This document shows, piece after piece, positions 34,658 through 43,186 of a stretch of 64,000 bases of DNA. The first letter of the stretch is position 1; every line of letters starts with the position of its first letter. A model generated the notes under the pieces. The model was given only the letters and a program-made list of their open reading frames with translations, searched no databases and had not been told where the DNA came from. Source of the stretch: Pseudophaeobacter sp965641885 (GTDB lineage Bacteria; Pseudomonadota; Alphaproteobacteria; Rhodobacterales; Rhodobacteraceae); the NCBI GenBank assembly GCA_965641885.1, contig OZ282574.1, positions 2,542,001 through 2,606,000 on the forward strand, in the 5' to 3' direction. A program made the position numbers and the translations under genes.

Positions 34658-34680
34658 GCGCGTAAAAAAGGACAAGACAG

Positions 34681-35436
34681 ATGAACGTCAAACCCGACTT
34701 CTCCAAGAACGCCAATGCGGCGACCACAGCACCGGCTTTTCTGTCGATCTGGGACATGCATGCCTACTACGGCGAAAGCTATATCGTGCAGGGCATCAAC
34801 TTTAATGTGCATGAGGGCGAAATCCTGGCCCTGCTGGGCCGCAATGGCGCCGGCAAGACCTCGACCCTGCGCTCTATCGCCCGTATCGGCTCGCCCATGG
34901 TGACACAGGGTGAGATCTGGCTGGATCACCAGCCTTTGCACCTGATGTCGAGCCACGAGGCCGCCACTGCCGGTCTGGGCCTCGTCCCCGAGGACCGCCG
35001 TATCATCGCAGGCCTCACGGTTGAGGAAAACCTGCAGTTGGCACAGATCGCGCCGCCTATTGGCTGGTCGCTAGAGCGGATTTATGACCTCTTCCCGCGT
35101 CTGGGCGAGCGTCGCAAACAAGAGGGCATCACACTGTCCGGGGGTGAGCAGCAAATGCTGGCCATTGCCCGTGCGCTGGCTCGCGACATCAAGGTGCTTT
35201 TGCTGGATGAACCCTATGAGGGCCTCGCGCCGGTGATTGTGGATGAGATCGAAAAGACTCTTATGCACGTCAAGGAACAGGGCATGACCACCATTCTGGT
35301 GGAACAGAACGCCGTGCGCGCACTGGAACTGGCAGACCGGGCGGTGATCCTCGACACTGGTGGCATCGTCTTTGACGGCACTGCGGCTGAGGTTCTGGAA
35401 AACGCCGAGCTGCGCGCCGAGTATCTGGCGATCTGA
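34681..35436 (+). CDS. livF: ABC transporter ATP-binding protein, LivF type
   Basis: A 251-residue ATPase: Walker A GRNGAGKTST (about 54-63), signature LSGGEQQML, Walker B VLLLDEPYEGLAPV, and LVEQNAVRAL at the switch region. It has a ~20-residue N-terminal extension (NVKPDFSKNANAATTAPAF) compared with standard LivF. It closes the five-gene transporter operon and a strong terminator follows. Confidence 0.93.
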   Translation: MNVKPDFSKNANAATTAPAFLSIWDMHAYYGESYIVQGINFNVHEGEILALLGRNGAGKTSTLRSIARIGSPMVTQGEIWLDHQPLHLMSSHEAATAGLGLVPEDRRIIAGLTVEENLQLAQIAPPIGWSLERIYDLFPRLGERRKQEGITLSGGEQQMLAIARALARDIKVLLLDEPYEGLAPVIVDEIEKTLMHVKEQGMTTILVEQNAVRALELADRAVILDTGGIVFDGTAAEVLENAELRAEYLAI

Positions 35437-35493
35437 TCGCCCCAAAAGTGCTTACTCCCCGTGGCCCTGATCCCTTTTCAGGTGCAACGTTTT

Positions 35494-35530
35494 AAGGTCG
35501 GCCCCCTTGGGGTCCGGCCTTCTTTTATTT
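35494..35530 (+). terminator. Rho-independent terminator of the liv-type operon
   Basis: AAGGTCGGCCCC pairs with GGGGTCCGGCCTT (one mismatch, one G-T pair) and is followed by TTCTTTTATTT. Confidence 0.85.
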
Positions 35531-35575
35531 TGAGGGGCTGGCTGTTGCAGCCCCTTGATAGCTGCAGGGGACGCC

Positions 35576-37093
35576 TCAGCCCTCTTTTAGGCGCTGGCGC
35601 AACTCGGTTTTCAGCACCTTGCCGTAGTTATTCTTTGGCAGATCAGTCACATGCACATAGGCCTTAGGGCATTTGAAACGGGCAATCTGGCTGCGGCACA
35701 ATGCGTCCAGCGCCGTAGGCGCGGCATCCCCCACCACAAAGGCCACCACCTCCTCGCCCCAATCCGCATGCGGGCGTCCCACAACCGAGACCTCGCGCAC
35801 ATCCTCATGCATCAACAACACCTCTTCCACCTCACGCGGATAGACGTTGGAGCCACCCGAGATGATCAGATCCTTGGAGCGGTCCTGTAGCGTGAGATAG
35901 CCCGCGTCATCCAGCACGCCCATGTCGCCCGTCATCAGCCAGCCGTCTTTCAGCGCCTCTGCACTGGCCACATGATTGTTCCAATAGCCCGGCATCACCG
36001 CATCGCCGCGCACCATGATTTCCCCCATCTCGCCTGCAGTCAAAGCCGCCCCCTCGGGGGTGCCAATACGCAGCTCCACACCGGTTTGCGCCCGCCCGAC
36101 GCCGGCCACGCGCGCTTTCCAGTTGGGATCACTGCGATCGCTCACCTCAGAACGGGTCAGCGCCGTGATCCCCATGGGGCATTCGCCCTGACCATAGATC
36201 TGGATGAAGATCGGGCCAAAATGAGCTTCGGCCTCCAAGATATCCGCCAGATACATTGGCCCCCCCGCATAGATCACGCTGCGCAGCCCGGCGCCACTGC
36301 GCCCCGCAGATTTGGCACGTTTGGTCAGCCGTGTGACCATGGTAGGTGCGGCAAAAATTTGCACCCGGCCAAAATGCGCCGCCAGATCGAGGATTTCCAT
36401 CTCGTCAAAGCCGCCCGAAACCGGACAGACATGCGCCGCGCCAACCCGGACATGCAGCATATTATAGAGCCCAGCCCCATGGCTCATTGGGGCGGCATAG
36501 AGAATTTGGTCGGCGCCAGAGGCGGCGTCCACATCGACAAAATAGGCCAGGGAAACTGCAATCAACATACGATGTGTGATCATCACGCCCTTGGGCTTCC
36601 CCGTGGTGCCAGAAGTATAAAACAGCCAGGCCAGATCCTGCGGATTCCGCATCACCGGGGCGACAACCGGCTCTGCCGCCTCGCCCGCGTCAAAATCAGC
36701 GGCCGTCGCATCGACCATGCGCACTGCAACCTCGGCCTGCTGCAACGCCTGCTGTAACCCGGGCTGCAATTCCGGCGAGGTAAAGACAAGCTTTGCCTGG
36801 GCATCGCGCAGAATGAATGCAGCCTCACGGCCATGCAGTTTTGCATTGATCGGCACCGCCGCCGCCCCGGCATACCAAATGCCATAAAGCGTGATCAGAT
36901 AGTCCGGGCAGTTCTTCATGAACAAAGCCACCCGGTCTCCCGGCACCACGCCCTGGGCCTGCAACCAGCCCGCAAGGGCAGCCGCCTTTTGGTGAAAACT
37001 GGCGTAATCCGCCACCATCTCTTGCCCCAGAAACAGGGCAGGACGCGTGCCATCTGCCCTGGCCTGACGGTGCAGCCACTCTGCGATATTCAT
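35576..37093 (-). CDS. Class I adenylate-forming acyl-CoA synthetase
   Basis: A 505-residue AMP-binding ligase. The P-loop LFYTSGTTGKPKGV is at 158-170, IYGQGECPMG and GWLMTGDMG are the A5 and A7 motifs, DRSKDLIISGGSNVYPREVEE is the hinge (A8), and Lys in NNYGKVLKTELR is the catalytic A10 residue (about 491). It activates a carboxylic acid to its CoA ester; chain length cannot be judged. Its start faces a PAS-LuxR regulator across 119 bases, a likely regulator. The liv-type transporter ends head to tail with it. Confidence 0.9.
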   Translation of the reverse strand: MNIAEWLHRQARADGTRPALFLGQEMVADYASFHQKAAALAGWLQAQGVVPGDRVALFMKNCPDYLITLYGIWYAGAAAVPINAKLHGREAAFILRDAQAKLVFTSPELQPGLQQALQQAEVAVRMVDATAADFDAGEAAEPVVAPVMRNPQDLAWLFYTSGTTGKPKGVMITHRMLIAVSLAYFVDVDAASGADQILYAAPMSHGAGLYNMLHVRVGAAHVCPVSGGFDEMEILDLAAHFGRVQIFAAPTMVTRLTKRAKSAGRSGAGLRSVIYAGGPMYLADILEAEAHFGPIFIQIYGQGECPMGITALTRSEVSDRSDPNWKARVAGVGRAQTGVELRIGTPEGAALTAGEMGEIMVRGDAVMPGYWNNHVASAEALKDGWLMTGDMGVLDDAGYLTLQDRSKDLIISGGSNVYPREVEEVLLMHEDVREVSVVGRPHADWGEEVVAFVVGDAAPTALDALCRSQIARFKCPKAYVHVTDLPKNNYGKVLKTELRQRLKEG

Positions 37094-37212
37094 CGCTTTT
37101 TCCTCCTCATAGCCCCCCTGGTCTTTCCTCCCAACCAGTTTGGCGTGAGAAACACCCTCCCACGGAGCAGCTTTTCCTTCAATTCCGCATAAATACCCGG
37201 TTAATAGGGGGC

Positions 37213-37752
37213 ATGAGCGATATTGCCTTTGACCATGCCCCTGTGGGCCTCGCCGTTTTGGAAAACCGTGTCATCATACGGTGCAACCTGCAATTTGCCG
37301 CTACCTTTGGCGGTGCCGCAGAAGATTATGCTGATGTGCTGATTGCCGAACTCTACCCCAGCCAGGAAGACTACTACCGGGTTGGCGAGCTGTTGCAACG
37401 CGACCCCGGCGCCAAAAGCGGCCTCTATAACGATGAACGCATCATGCGGCGCCGCAAGGGAGAGCTGTTCTGGTGTCGCGTCCGGGGCCGCTCGATCAGC
37501 CCGGATGCGCCGTTTCGCAGTGGCATCTGGTCCTTTGCCGACATTTCAGAGGACCGCCCCGTGGTCAGCCTCACCCCGCGCGAACGCGAGGTGGCGATCC
37601 TGACCTGTAAGGGGCTCTCGGCCAAAGAAATCGGGCTGAAACTGGGTCTGTCCTATCGCACGATTGAAACTCACCGCGCCCATCTGTTGCAGAAATTTGC
37701 CGCCCGCAAACTGCCGGAACTGGTGGCGAAACTGACGGGCATGCCGCTTTAG
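37213..37752 (+). CDS. PAS-LuxR transcriptional regulator
   Basis: A 179-residue protein. Residues 1-~115 are a PAS fold (FDHAPVGLAVLENRVIIRCN, then RRRKGELFWCRVRGRSI) and ~118-179 a LuxR helix-turn-helix: LTPREREVAILTCKGLSAKEIG then LGLSYRTIETHRAHLLQKF. It has no receiver domain, so its signal is probably a small ligand bound by PAS. It diverges from the acyl-CoA synthetase gene. Confidence 0.88.
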   Translation: MSDIAFDHAPVGLAVLENRVIIRCNLQFAATFGGAAEDYADVLIAELYPSQEDYYRVGELLQRDPGAKSGLYNDERIMRRRKGELFWCRVRGRSISPDAPFRSGIWSFADISEDRPVVSLTPREREVAILTCKGLSAKEIGLKLGLSYRTIETHRAHLLQKFAARKLPELVAKLTGMPL

Positions 37753-37910
37753 CCGCGGCAGCCAAGCAAAATTTGCGGCGCAGAGATTGCGAATCCCGTG
37801 AACTCTGGCCATTTTATGCGCCAGATCGACAGCGCTTTCCTTGTGGTAAAGCTTACCCTATAAGCGCTTCTAATTTCCCGGCTGCCCTTTGGGCAGACCC
37901 GTTGGAGACG

Positions 37911-37931
37911 GCTGAGGACACGCTGAGGACA
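37911..37931 (+). repeat. Duplicated ribosome-binding segment before accB
   Basis: GCTGAGGACA occurs at 37911-37920 and 37922-37931, an 11-bp period. The second copy places GAGGA directly before the accB ATG; the first is a spare copy. Confidence 0.75.
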
Positions 37932-37933
37932 AA

Positions 37934-38416
37934 ATGACAAATAAAACTCATGAAGCGGATGTGGCATTCATCAAGGCATTGGCCGAATTGCTGCGTGACA
38001 ACGATCTGACCGAACTTGAGGTCAAGCGCGACTATAGCGAAGACGACAGCCTGAATGTGCGCGTCGCACGCCAGACCATTGTCGCGGCTGCCCCCGTTCA
38101 AACCACGGTCCCCGTAGCAGCTGCTGCCCCTGCCGCCGCTGCAGCACCCGTGGCAGCCGCCGCAGAGGACCCCGCCAGCCACCCTGGTGCCGTCGCCTCT
38201 CCCATGGTTGGGACAGTTTATCTGCAGGCAGAGCCCGGCTCTCCGGCCTTCATCACGGTTGGTCAGCAGGTCAACGAGGGCGACACGCTTTTGATCGTCG
38301 AAGCCATGAAGACCATGAACCATATTCCGGCGCCCAAATCGGGCATCGTCAAGCGCATCCTGGTGGAAGACGGCGCTGCCGTCGAATTCGGATCTCCGCT
38401 GGCCATCATCGAGTAA
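37934..38416 (+). CDS. accB: Biotin carboxyl carrier protein of acetyl-CoA carboxylase
   Basis: A 160-residue BCCP. The biotinyl Lys is K126 in VEAMKTMNHI. Residues ~50-80 are an Ala/Pro/Val swinging linker, and SPMVGTVYLQAEPGSPAF starts the biotinyl domain. It carries biotin between the carboxylase and transferase parts of the enzyme that makes malonyl-CoA for fatty acid synthesis. It lies 9 bases before accC, forming the classic accBC operon. Confidence 0.96.
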   Translation: MTNKTHEADVAFIKALAELLRDNDLTELEVKRDYSEDDSLNVRVARQTIVAAAPVQTTVPVAAAAPAAAAAPVAAAAEDPASHPGAVASPMVGTVYLQAEPGSPAFITVGQQVNEGDTLLIVEAMKTMNHIPAPKSGIVKRILVEDGAAVEFGSPLAIIE

Positions 38417-38425
38417 GGGCAGCCC

Positions 38426-39775
38426 ATGTTTGACAAGATCCTGATTGCCAACCGCGGAGAGATCGCGCTCCGCGTGATCCGGGCCTGCCGTGAGATGGGC
38501 ATAAAATCGGTCGCAGTGCATTCTACGGCGGATGCCGACGCGATGCACGTGCGTATGGCCGATGAATCCGTCTGTATCGGCCCGCCTGCTGGCGCGCAGA
38601 GCTACCTGTCGATCCCGGCCATCATCTCGGCCTGCGAAATCACCGGAGCCCAGGCCATTCACCCCGGCTATGGCTTTCTGTCAGAAAACGCCAATTTTGT
38701 GCAGATCATCGAAGACCACGGGCTGACGTTCATTGGCCCTTCAGCCGCCGATATCCGCACCATGGGCGACAAGATCACCGCCAAAGAGACCGCCAAGGCG
38801 CTGGGAATTCCCGTTGTGCCCGGCTCTGAAGGCGGCGTGCCCGATGTGGAATCTGCCCGCAAGGCTGCGGCAGACATGGGCTACCCCGTCATCATCAAAG
38901 CCACGGCTGGCGGCGGTGGTCGCGGTATGAAAGTCGCGACCTCGGCGGATGACATCGATGTTGCCTTCTCCACAGCCCGCTCCGAGGCCAAGGCCGCCTT
39001 TGGCAATGACGAAGTCTATATGGAGAAATACCTCCAGAAGCCGCGTCACATCGAAGTTCAGGTGTTTGGCGACGGCAAGGGCAACGGCGTGCATTTGGCG
39101 GAACGGGATTGTTCGCTGCAGCGCCGTCACCAAAAGGTTTTTGAGGAGGCCCCCGGCCCCTCGATCACCCCGGAAGAGCGGGCCCGTATTGGCAAGATCT
39201 GCGCCGATGCCATTGGGGCAATGTCCTATTCAGGGGCTGGCACCGTCGAGTTCCTCTATGAGGGTGGTGAGTTCTATTTCATCGAGATGAACACCCGTCT
39301 GCAGGTGGAACACCCGGTGACAGAAGCGATTTTTGGCGTCGATCTGGTACGCGAACAGATCCGTGTTGCCGAAGGCCTGCCGCTGTCCTTTACGCAGGAT
39401 GATCTGCAGATCAATGGTCACGCCATTGAGGTGCGCATCAATGCTGAAAAGCTGCCAAACTTCTCGCCCTGCCCTGGCACAATCACCGCTTATCACGCGC
39501 CTGGTGGCCTGGGTGTCCGGATGGATTCGGCGCTCTATGACGGCTACACAATCCCGCCCTACTACGACAGCCTGATCGGCAAGCTGATCGTGCATGGTCG
39601 TGACCGCCCCGAAGCGCTGGCCCGTCTCAGCCGCGCCTTGGGAGAGCTGATCGTGGATGGTATCGACACCACAGTGCCACTGTTTCATGCCCTGCTGGCC
39701 GAACCCGATGTGCAGAGCGGCGACTACGGCATTCACTGGCTGGAACGCTGGTTGGAAGAAAACCTCGGGGGCTGA
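38426..39775 (+). CDS. accC: Biotin carboxylase subunit of acetyl-CoA carboxylase
   Basis: A 449-residue biotin carboxylase. FDKILIANRGEIALRVIRAC opens the biotin-carboxylase N-terminal domain, KATAGGGGRGMKV is the Gly-rich ATP lid, and FIEMNTRLQVEHPVTE is the catalytic block. Length matches E. coli AccC (449). It carboxylates the biotin on AccB using ATP and bicarbonate. Translated just after accB. Confidence 0.97.
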   Translation: MFDKILIANRGEIALRVIRACREMGIKSVAVHSTADADAMHVRMADESVCIGPPAGAQSYLSIPAIISACEITGAQAIHPGYGFLSENANFVQIIEDHGLTFIGPSAADIRTMGDKITAKETAKALGIPVVPGSEGGVPDVESARKAAADMGYPVIIKATAGGGGRGMKVATSADDIDVAFSTARSEAKAAFGNDEVYMEKYLQKPRHIEVQVFGDGKGNGVHLAERDCSLQRRHQKVFEEAPGPSITPEERARIGKICADAIGAMSYSGAGTVEFLYEGGEFYFIEMNTRLQVEHPVTEAIFGVDLVREQIRVAEGLPLSFTQDDLQINGHAIEVRINAEKLPNFSPCPGTITAYHAPGGLGVRMDSALYDGYTIPPYYDSLIGKLIVHGRDRPEALARLSRALGELIVDGIDTTVPLFHALLAEPDVQSGDYGIHWLERWLEENLGG

Positions 39776-39880
39776 TACCCCGCACAGACCGGTCGGGGCG
39801 CGCGCAAGCTGCGGCCCGGCTCTCCTTCCTTTGGCGCCCTTCAGTCCACTCCTTATCGACTTACAGGCTATCGCAATCTC

Positions 39881-40513
39881 ATGAGCCTCACTCCGGATCT
39901 TTTGCTGCATGCCTATTCCGTCGGCGTCTTTCCGATGGCAGAGCACCGCGAAGACGACGAGATCTTTTGGGTAGACCCAAAACGCCGTGGGATCTTTCCG
40001 ATAGAAGACTTTCACATCTCCCGATCCCTGGCCAAAACGATCCGCAAAAGCGGCTTTGACATCTCGGTCAATCGCGCCTTTGGCGACGTGGTCGAGGCCT
40101 GCGCCGACCGCGAAGAAACCTGGATCAACGCCGAGATTTACGCCCGTTATCAGGACCTGCATGCCATGGGCAATGCCCACTCGCTTGAGGTGTGGTCAGA
40201 TGGGGTTCTGGTCGGCGGGGTCTACGGCGTCTCATTGGGGGCGGGTTTCTTTGGCGAAAGCATGTTTTCACGTCAGCGCGATGCCTCAAAGGTGGCCCTG
40301 GCCTATCTGATGGATCGCCTGATGCAGGCTGGATTTCGCCTCTGCGACACCCAGTTTCTGACGCCGCATCTCGCCTCACTGGGCGCAATAGAGATCAGTC
40401 GTGCAGCCTATAAGGCGCGCCTGAAAACCGCCATCGACGGCATGGCAGATTTTGGCCAGCCCGAGCTGCCCTCGCCTCAGCTGCTTTTGCAGCGCATAAC
40501 CCAGACGTCATAA
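39881..40513 (+). CDS. aat: Leucyl/phenylalanyl-tRNA-protein transferase
   Basis: A 210-residue Aat. LLLHAYSVGVFPMAE and IFWVDPKRRGIFP form the N-terminal signature, and HSLEVWSDGVLVGGVYGVSLGAGFFGESMFSR is the substrate-binding core (given here in family terms at about 105-136). It adds Leu or Phe to proteins with basic N termini for degradation by ClpAP through the N-end rule. It follows accC by 105 bases. Its 3' end overlaps the convergent DUF2155 gene by 37 bases. Confidence 0.95.
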   Translation: MSLTPDLLLHAYSVGVFPMAEHREDDEIFWVDPKRRGIFPIEDFHISRSLAKTIRKSGFDISVNRAFGDVVEACADREETWINAEIYARYQDLHAMGNAHSLEVWSDGVLVGGVYGVSLGAGFFGESMFSRQRDASKVALAYLMDRLMQAGFRLCDTQFLTPHLASLGAIEISRAAYKARLKTAIDGMADFGQPELPSPQLLLQRITQTS

Positions 40514-40914
40514 CGGCTGTGGTCCAGCGCCGAGAGCGCCGGGCTGGAGGCTATCATCCAGCCCTCAAAGAACACTTCACCATTGAGCGGGTCACGTACC
40601 GTGAGATAGGCAAACGCATCGCCAGTGGGGTTGGCCACCGGGTAGCGGCATTCCGACAGCGTAACAATCAGGCCAAAGACCTCGGCCGTACCGCCAACGG
40701 GGATTTCCACATCCATATTGTGGCCATTGACCTTATCGAGCCCACGCAAAACCGCGGAATTCCCGCGTTCTGCCGGCTGCTGTGCCGCGGCCGGCGTGCC
40801 GGTGAAAACCCCAATCGCCAGACCAGCCATGAGCCCCGCTGCGCTACACATAAAACGCCGTATCAGGCCTTTGCCAGTCACGCCTGTTGTCAGGGTCTGC
40901 CAGGCAGCCCTCAC
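40477..40914 (-). CDS. DUF2155-family periplasmic protein
   Basis: A 145-residue protein with an N-terminal hydrophobic export segment ending GTPAAAQQ (about 28-46). LRGLDKVNGHNMDVEIPVG, SECRYPVANPTGDAFAYL and ASSPALSALDHSRYDVWVMRC are the DUF2155 signature blocks. The start is a GTG that overlaps the mlaD-like stop as GTGA; an ATG 21 codons in would lose the basic N terminus. It sits in an order (NDUFA12, MlaD, DUF2155, facing Aat) that appears conserved among Rhodobacterales. Function unknown, envelope-associated. Confidence 0.88.
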   Translation of the reverse strand: MRAAWQTLTTGVTGKGLIRRFMCSAAGLMAGLAIGVFTGTPAAAQQPAERGNSAVLRGLDKVNGHNMDVEIPVGGTAEVFGLIVTLSECRYPVANPTGDAFAYLTVRDPLNGEVFFEGWMIASSPALSALDHSRYDVWVMRCKSS

Positions 40915-41363
40915 GAGTCGCCCCCGCTGCCGGAGACAAATTTCACCAAAAGCGAGATCAGGCTGACGGCGCCCTGAGTGTCGAGAACCTCATCTCCCGG
41001 TTCAAAATAGAAAGGTGATCCGCCCGGCATCACCTCAACAAAGTTGCCGCCCAGCAGGCCTTCGGAGGCAATGATAACCGAACTGTCGTCGGGAACCTGG
41101 ATACCCTCAAGCACCGAAAAACGGGTGTCGGCCCGGAAGGTCTCAGCGTTGAGCTCAACACCGGTCACCGTGCCGATTTTGACGCCCGCAAGGCGCACAT
41201 CCGTCCCGACGCTCACCCCTTCGAGCGAGCGAAAGGAGGCCGCCAGCTCATAGCCGGAGCGCGCTGTCGAAAGGCCGGCAACCTGCCCGGCATAGACGGC
41301 AAATCCAAGCGCTGCGGCCAGCACAACCCCGCCTGCGAAAACTTCTGTGATATTGTGCGACAT
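40911..41363 (-). CDS. MlaD-family protein
   Basis: A 150-residue protein with one N-terminal span (about 7-27) and an MCE domain: SLEGVSVGTDVRLAGVKIGTV then VIIASEGLLGGNFVEVMPG. MlaD proteins bind phospholipids in the periplasm as part of an ABC system that keeps the outer membrane asymmetric. No mlaE or mlaF gene is nearby, so its partners are elsewhere. It overlaps the DUF2155 start by a few bases. Confidence 0.88.
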   Translation of the reverse strand: MSHNITEVFAGGVVLAAALGFAVYAGQVAGLSTARSGYELAASFRSLEGVSVGTDVRLAGVKIGTVTGVELNAETFRADTRFSVLEGIQVPDDSSVIIASEGLLGGNFVEVMPGGSPFYFEPGDEVLDTQGAVSLISLLVKFVSGSGGDS

Positions 41364-41460
41364 AACGTGTCTGCCTAGATCTGTGGGTCAAAAAAGGGAA
41401 AGGACCAAAGAGCCTGCTGCCCCTGGTCCCAATTGATGCGCATCGCCTCAGCCAGTGGGC

Positions 41461-41847
41461 TTATTCCGGGGCCCAGGCCTCGTAGTCGCTGCGCGTCTTT
41501 GGGGCACCACCGCTGCGGATAGAACCCGCTGGCGCATAGGCATTCAGAGTGCCGGTCAGGTTTTCCTGATGCGGTTTTTCCCAGGCCTTATGTGGCAAAG
41601 GGTTTTTGCTGGGCAGCTCATTAAAGGTCCGATGCAGCCAGCCATGCCAGTCAACGCCAATGCGCGAGGCCTCGATCTCACCGTTGAAAATCACCCAGCG
41701 GCGGCTGTCATCCGCGTTGTGATAGAACACATTGCCCTGGTCATCCTCACCCACTTTGATGCCCTTGCGGGCGGTAAAGATCTGGGTATTCAGCGTCTGG
41801 CCGTTCCACCAGGTCACAGCGCGCAAAAGAGTGTTCAGAATTCCCAT
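41461..41847 (-). CDS. NDUFA12-family NADH:ubiquinone oxidoreductase subunit
   Basis: A 128-residue protein starting MGILNTLLRAVTWWNGQTLN. RRWVIFNGEIEASRIGVDWHGWLHRTFNELP is the family core (residues about 47-77; described, not quoted in full elsewhere). It is the bacterial form of the mitochondrial complex I accessory subunit NDUFA12/B17.2, present in alphaproteobacteria. A longer in-frame reading upstream of 41847 was rejected because the conserved protein begins MG-LN-L. Confidence 0.92.
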   Translation of the reverse strand: MGILNTLLRAVTWWNGQTLNTQIFTARKGIKVGEDDQGNVFYHNADDSRRWVIFNGEIEASRIGVDWHGWLHRTFNELPSKNPLPHKAWEKPHQENLTGTLNAYAPAGSIRSGGAPKTRSDYEAWAPE

Positions 41848-41960
41848 AGATGCCTCCGAAGATTTCCATACCGATATGACGCAAATTCCCACCGAGGTCC
41901 AGTGGCTTGCACGGTGCAAGCCCAACCCCGGCGGGTTTTAGCATAGCTATAGCTATAGGC

Positions 41961-42524
41961 TTAAGGTTTGGTAGCCACAGTCCGTTGCTCACAAAAGGTC
42001 AGCCGGTTGCCAAACGGGTCGGTCACAGTGATCTGCAGGCCCCAGGGCACAGTCTCAACACCGGGGTTCATGTTGGGATAGTTATGCGCCTGCAGTTCCG
42101 CATGCAGCCGTTCCAGCTGCCGCATTGGGATAAAACAGCGCCCGCCGGGGGTGGCATCGCCATGATGCTCACTGACATGCAGCAGACAGCCCGACCGCGA
42201 GATCTGGCGATAAAGCGGCAGATGGTCTGCGTGCCTGTGCTCCCAATCGACCCTGAACCCAAGGTATTTGATATAGAATTCATCTGCCTTGGCACCATCA
42301 AAGCTTCGGATCACCGGAATCGCGGGGCTGATCGGAATCTCCGGACTATGAGACGGGTTGGATGATTTGGCGGTGATCTGGGCTGACAGGATATTCCAGT
42401 CCGGCAGATCAAATTGCCGCGCCACCAGTTCCAGAGATTGTGCGTGGGAAAGCTCTATGCCCTGCTGCGCCAAAGTTGCCCGCAGAGATTTTGCCATGGC
42501 CTTGGCATCGGTAAAGTCGCGCAT
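41961..42524 (-). CDS. VOC/glyoxalase-superfamily protein with N-terminal helical domain
   Basis: A 187-residue protein. Residues ~1-52 form a helical segment (SHAQSLELVARQFDLPDWNILSA) found in glyoxalase-related proteins, and ~65-180 a VOC domain with DEFYIKYLGFRVDWEH and ITVTDPFGNRLTFCE. VOC proteins include bleomycin resistance proteins and glyoxalases; no specific substrate can be named. Three adjacent palindromes lie ~170 bases upstream of its start. Confidence 0.82.
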   Translation of the reverse strand: MRDFTDAKAMAKSLRATLAQQGIELSHAQSLELVARQFDLPDWNILSAQITAKSSNPSHSPEIPISPAIPVIRSFDGAKADEFYIKYLGFRVDWEHRHADHLPLYRQISRSGCLLHVSEHHGDATPGGRCFIPMRQLERLHAELQAHNYPNMNPGVETVPWGLQITVTDPFGNRLTFCEQRTVATKP

Positions 42525-42693
42525 TGCGCCTGTCCTTTTACAACGGGAGATCCAGCTGTCAGCGCTCGCGTTACCTCAAGGTCTACCCTTTGCAAAAAAG
42601 GAGACGTGCCTTGGCAGTATGATATGTTCACCCTGTCGAATGCCGACTGCGAGCAGCAGGCCATATCAGCCTGCCGCCTTGGTAGCCCCCCGG

Positions 42694-42737
42694 CGTTGCG
42701 GTTGCAACGCATTAGTCGACTAAAACAGGTTGTTTTA
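42694..42737. promoter_or_regulatory. Three adjacent perfect palindromes upstream of the VOC gene
   Basis: CGTTGC-ggtt-GCAACG (42694-42709), TTAGTCGACTAA (42712-42723) and TAAAACA-ggt-TGTTTTA (42721-42737) lie side by side in the gap between the RidA and VOC genes. The 12-bp TTAGTCGACTAA has the look of a dimeric-regulator operator. The third could also act as a weak terminator for the RidA gene. Confidence 0.5.
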
Positions 42738-42749
42738 GAAAGCAGATGC

Positions 42750-42804
42750 CAGGTTTCACGCTTCTGGGGCCAGGTTTACGCGGCAGGCGGCAGGTTTACG
42801 CGGC
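42750..42804. repeat. Three CAGGTTT units, period 20-21 bp
   Basis: CAGGTTTACGCGGC occurs at 42771-42784 and 42791-42804, with a diverged CAGGTTTCACG at 42750-42760. The last copy overlaps the 3' end of the RidA gene, so duplication has reached its stop codon region. Confidence 0.7.
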
Positions 42805-43161
42805 GGGAGCCAGGGCTGTGACTTCGATCTCAATGCGGTATTTTGCATCAATCAGGCCGCATTCGATCATCGTCGCCGCAGGCGGGTTGGCGCCAAAAGC
42901 CTCGGCCAGCATGGGCCAGCAGGGTGCAAACTCTGTGGCGTCCGGCAGGTAGTAGTTGATGCGCACCACATCAGCAAAACTTGCCCCGGCCTCGGCCAGC
43001 GCCTTTGCTATGATATTGAGTGCAGAGGCACATTGCTCTGTGACATCCGCGCCCTGCCCCACGGTGCCAGCCACATGCACAAAGCCGCCTGCGACAACAG
43101 CACGGCAATAGCCCACTTTGGCCTCGAACTCCCCGCCCGATGAAATACGTCTAATGCTCAT
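42796..43161 (-). CDS. RidA/YjgF-family protein
   Basis: A 121-residue protein. AVVAGGFVHVAGTVGQG, SFADVVRINYYLPD and PPAATMIECGLIDAKYRIEIEVTAL are the RidA-family blocks; the Arg before the YxxD/IEIE region (R112-like) is present in YRIEIE. RidA removes reactive enamine/imine intermediates. A good ribosome binding site (GGAAAGGATC) supports the ATG at 43161. The stop codon lies inside a repeat (42791-42804). Confidence 0.88.
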   Translation of the reverse strand: MSIRRISSGGEFEAKVGYCRAVVAGGFVHVAGTVGQGADVTEQCASALNIIAKALAEAGASFADVVRINYYLPDATEFAPCWPMLAEAFGANPPAATMIECGLIDAKYRIEIEVTALAPAA

Positions 43162-43186
43162 GGCTGATCCTTTCCATTTTGGTAAA

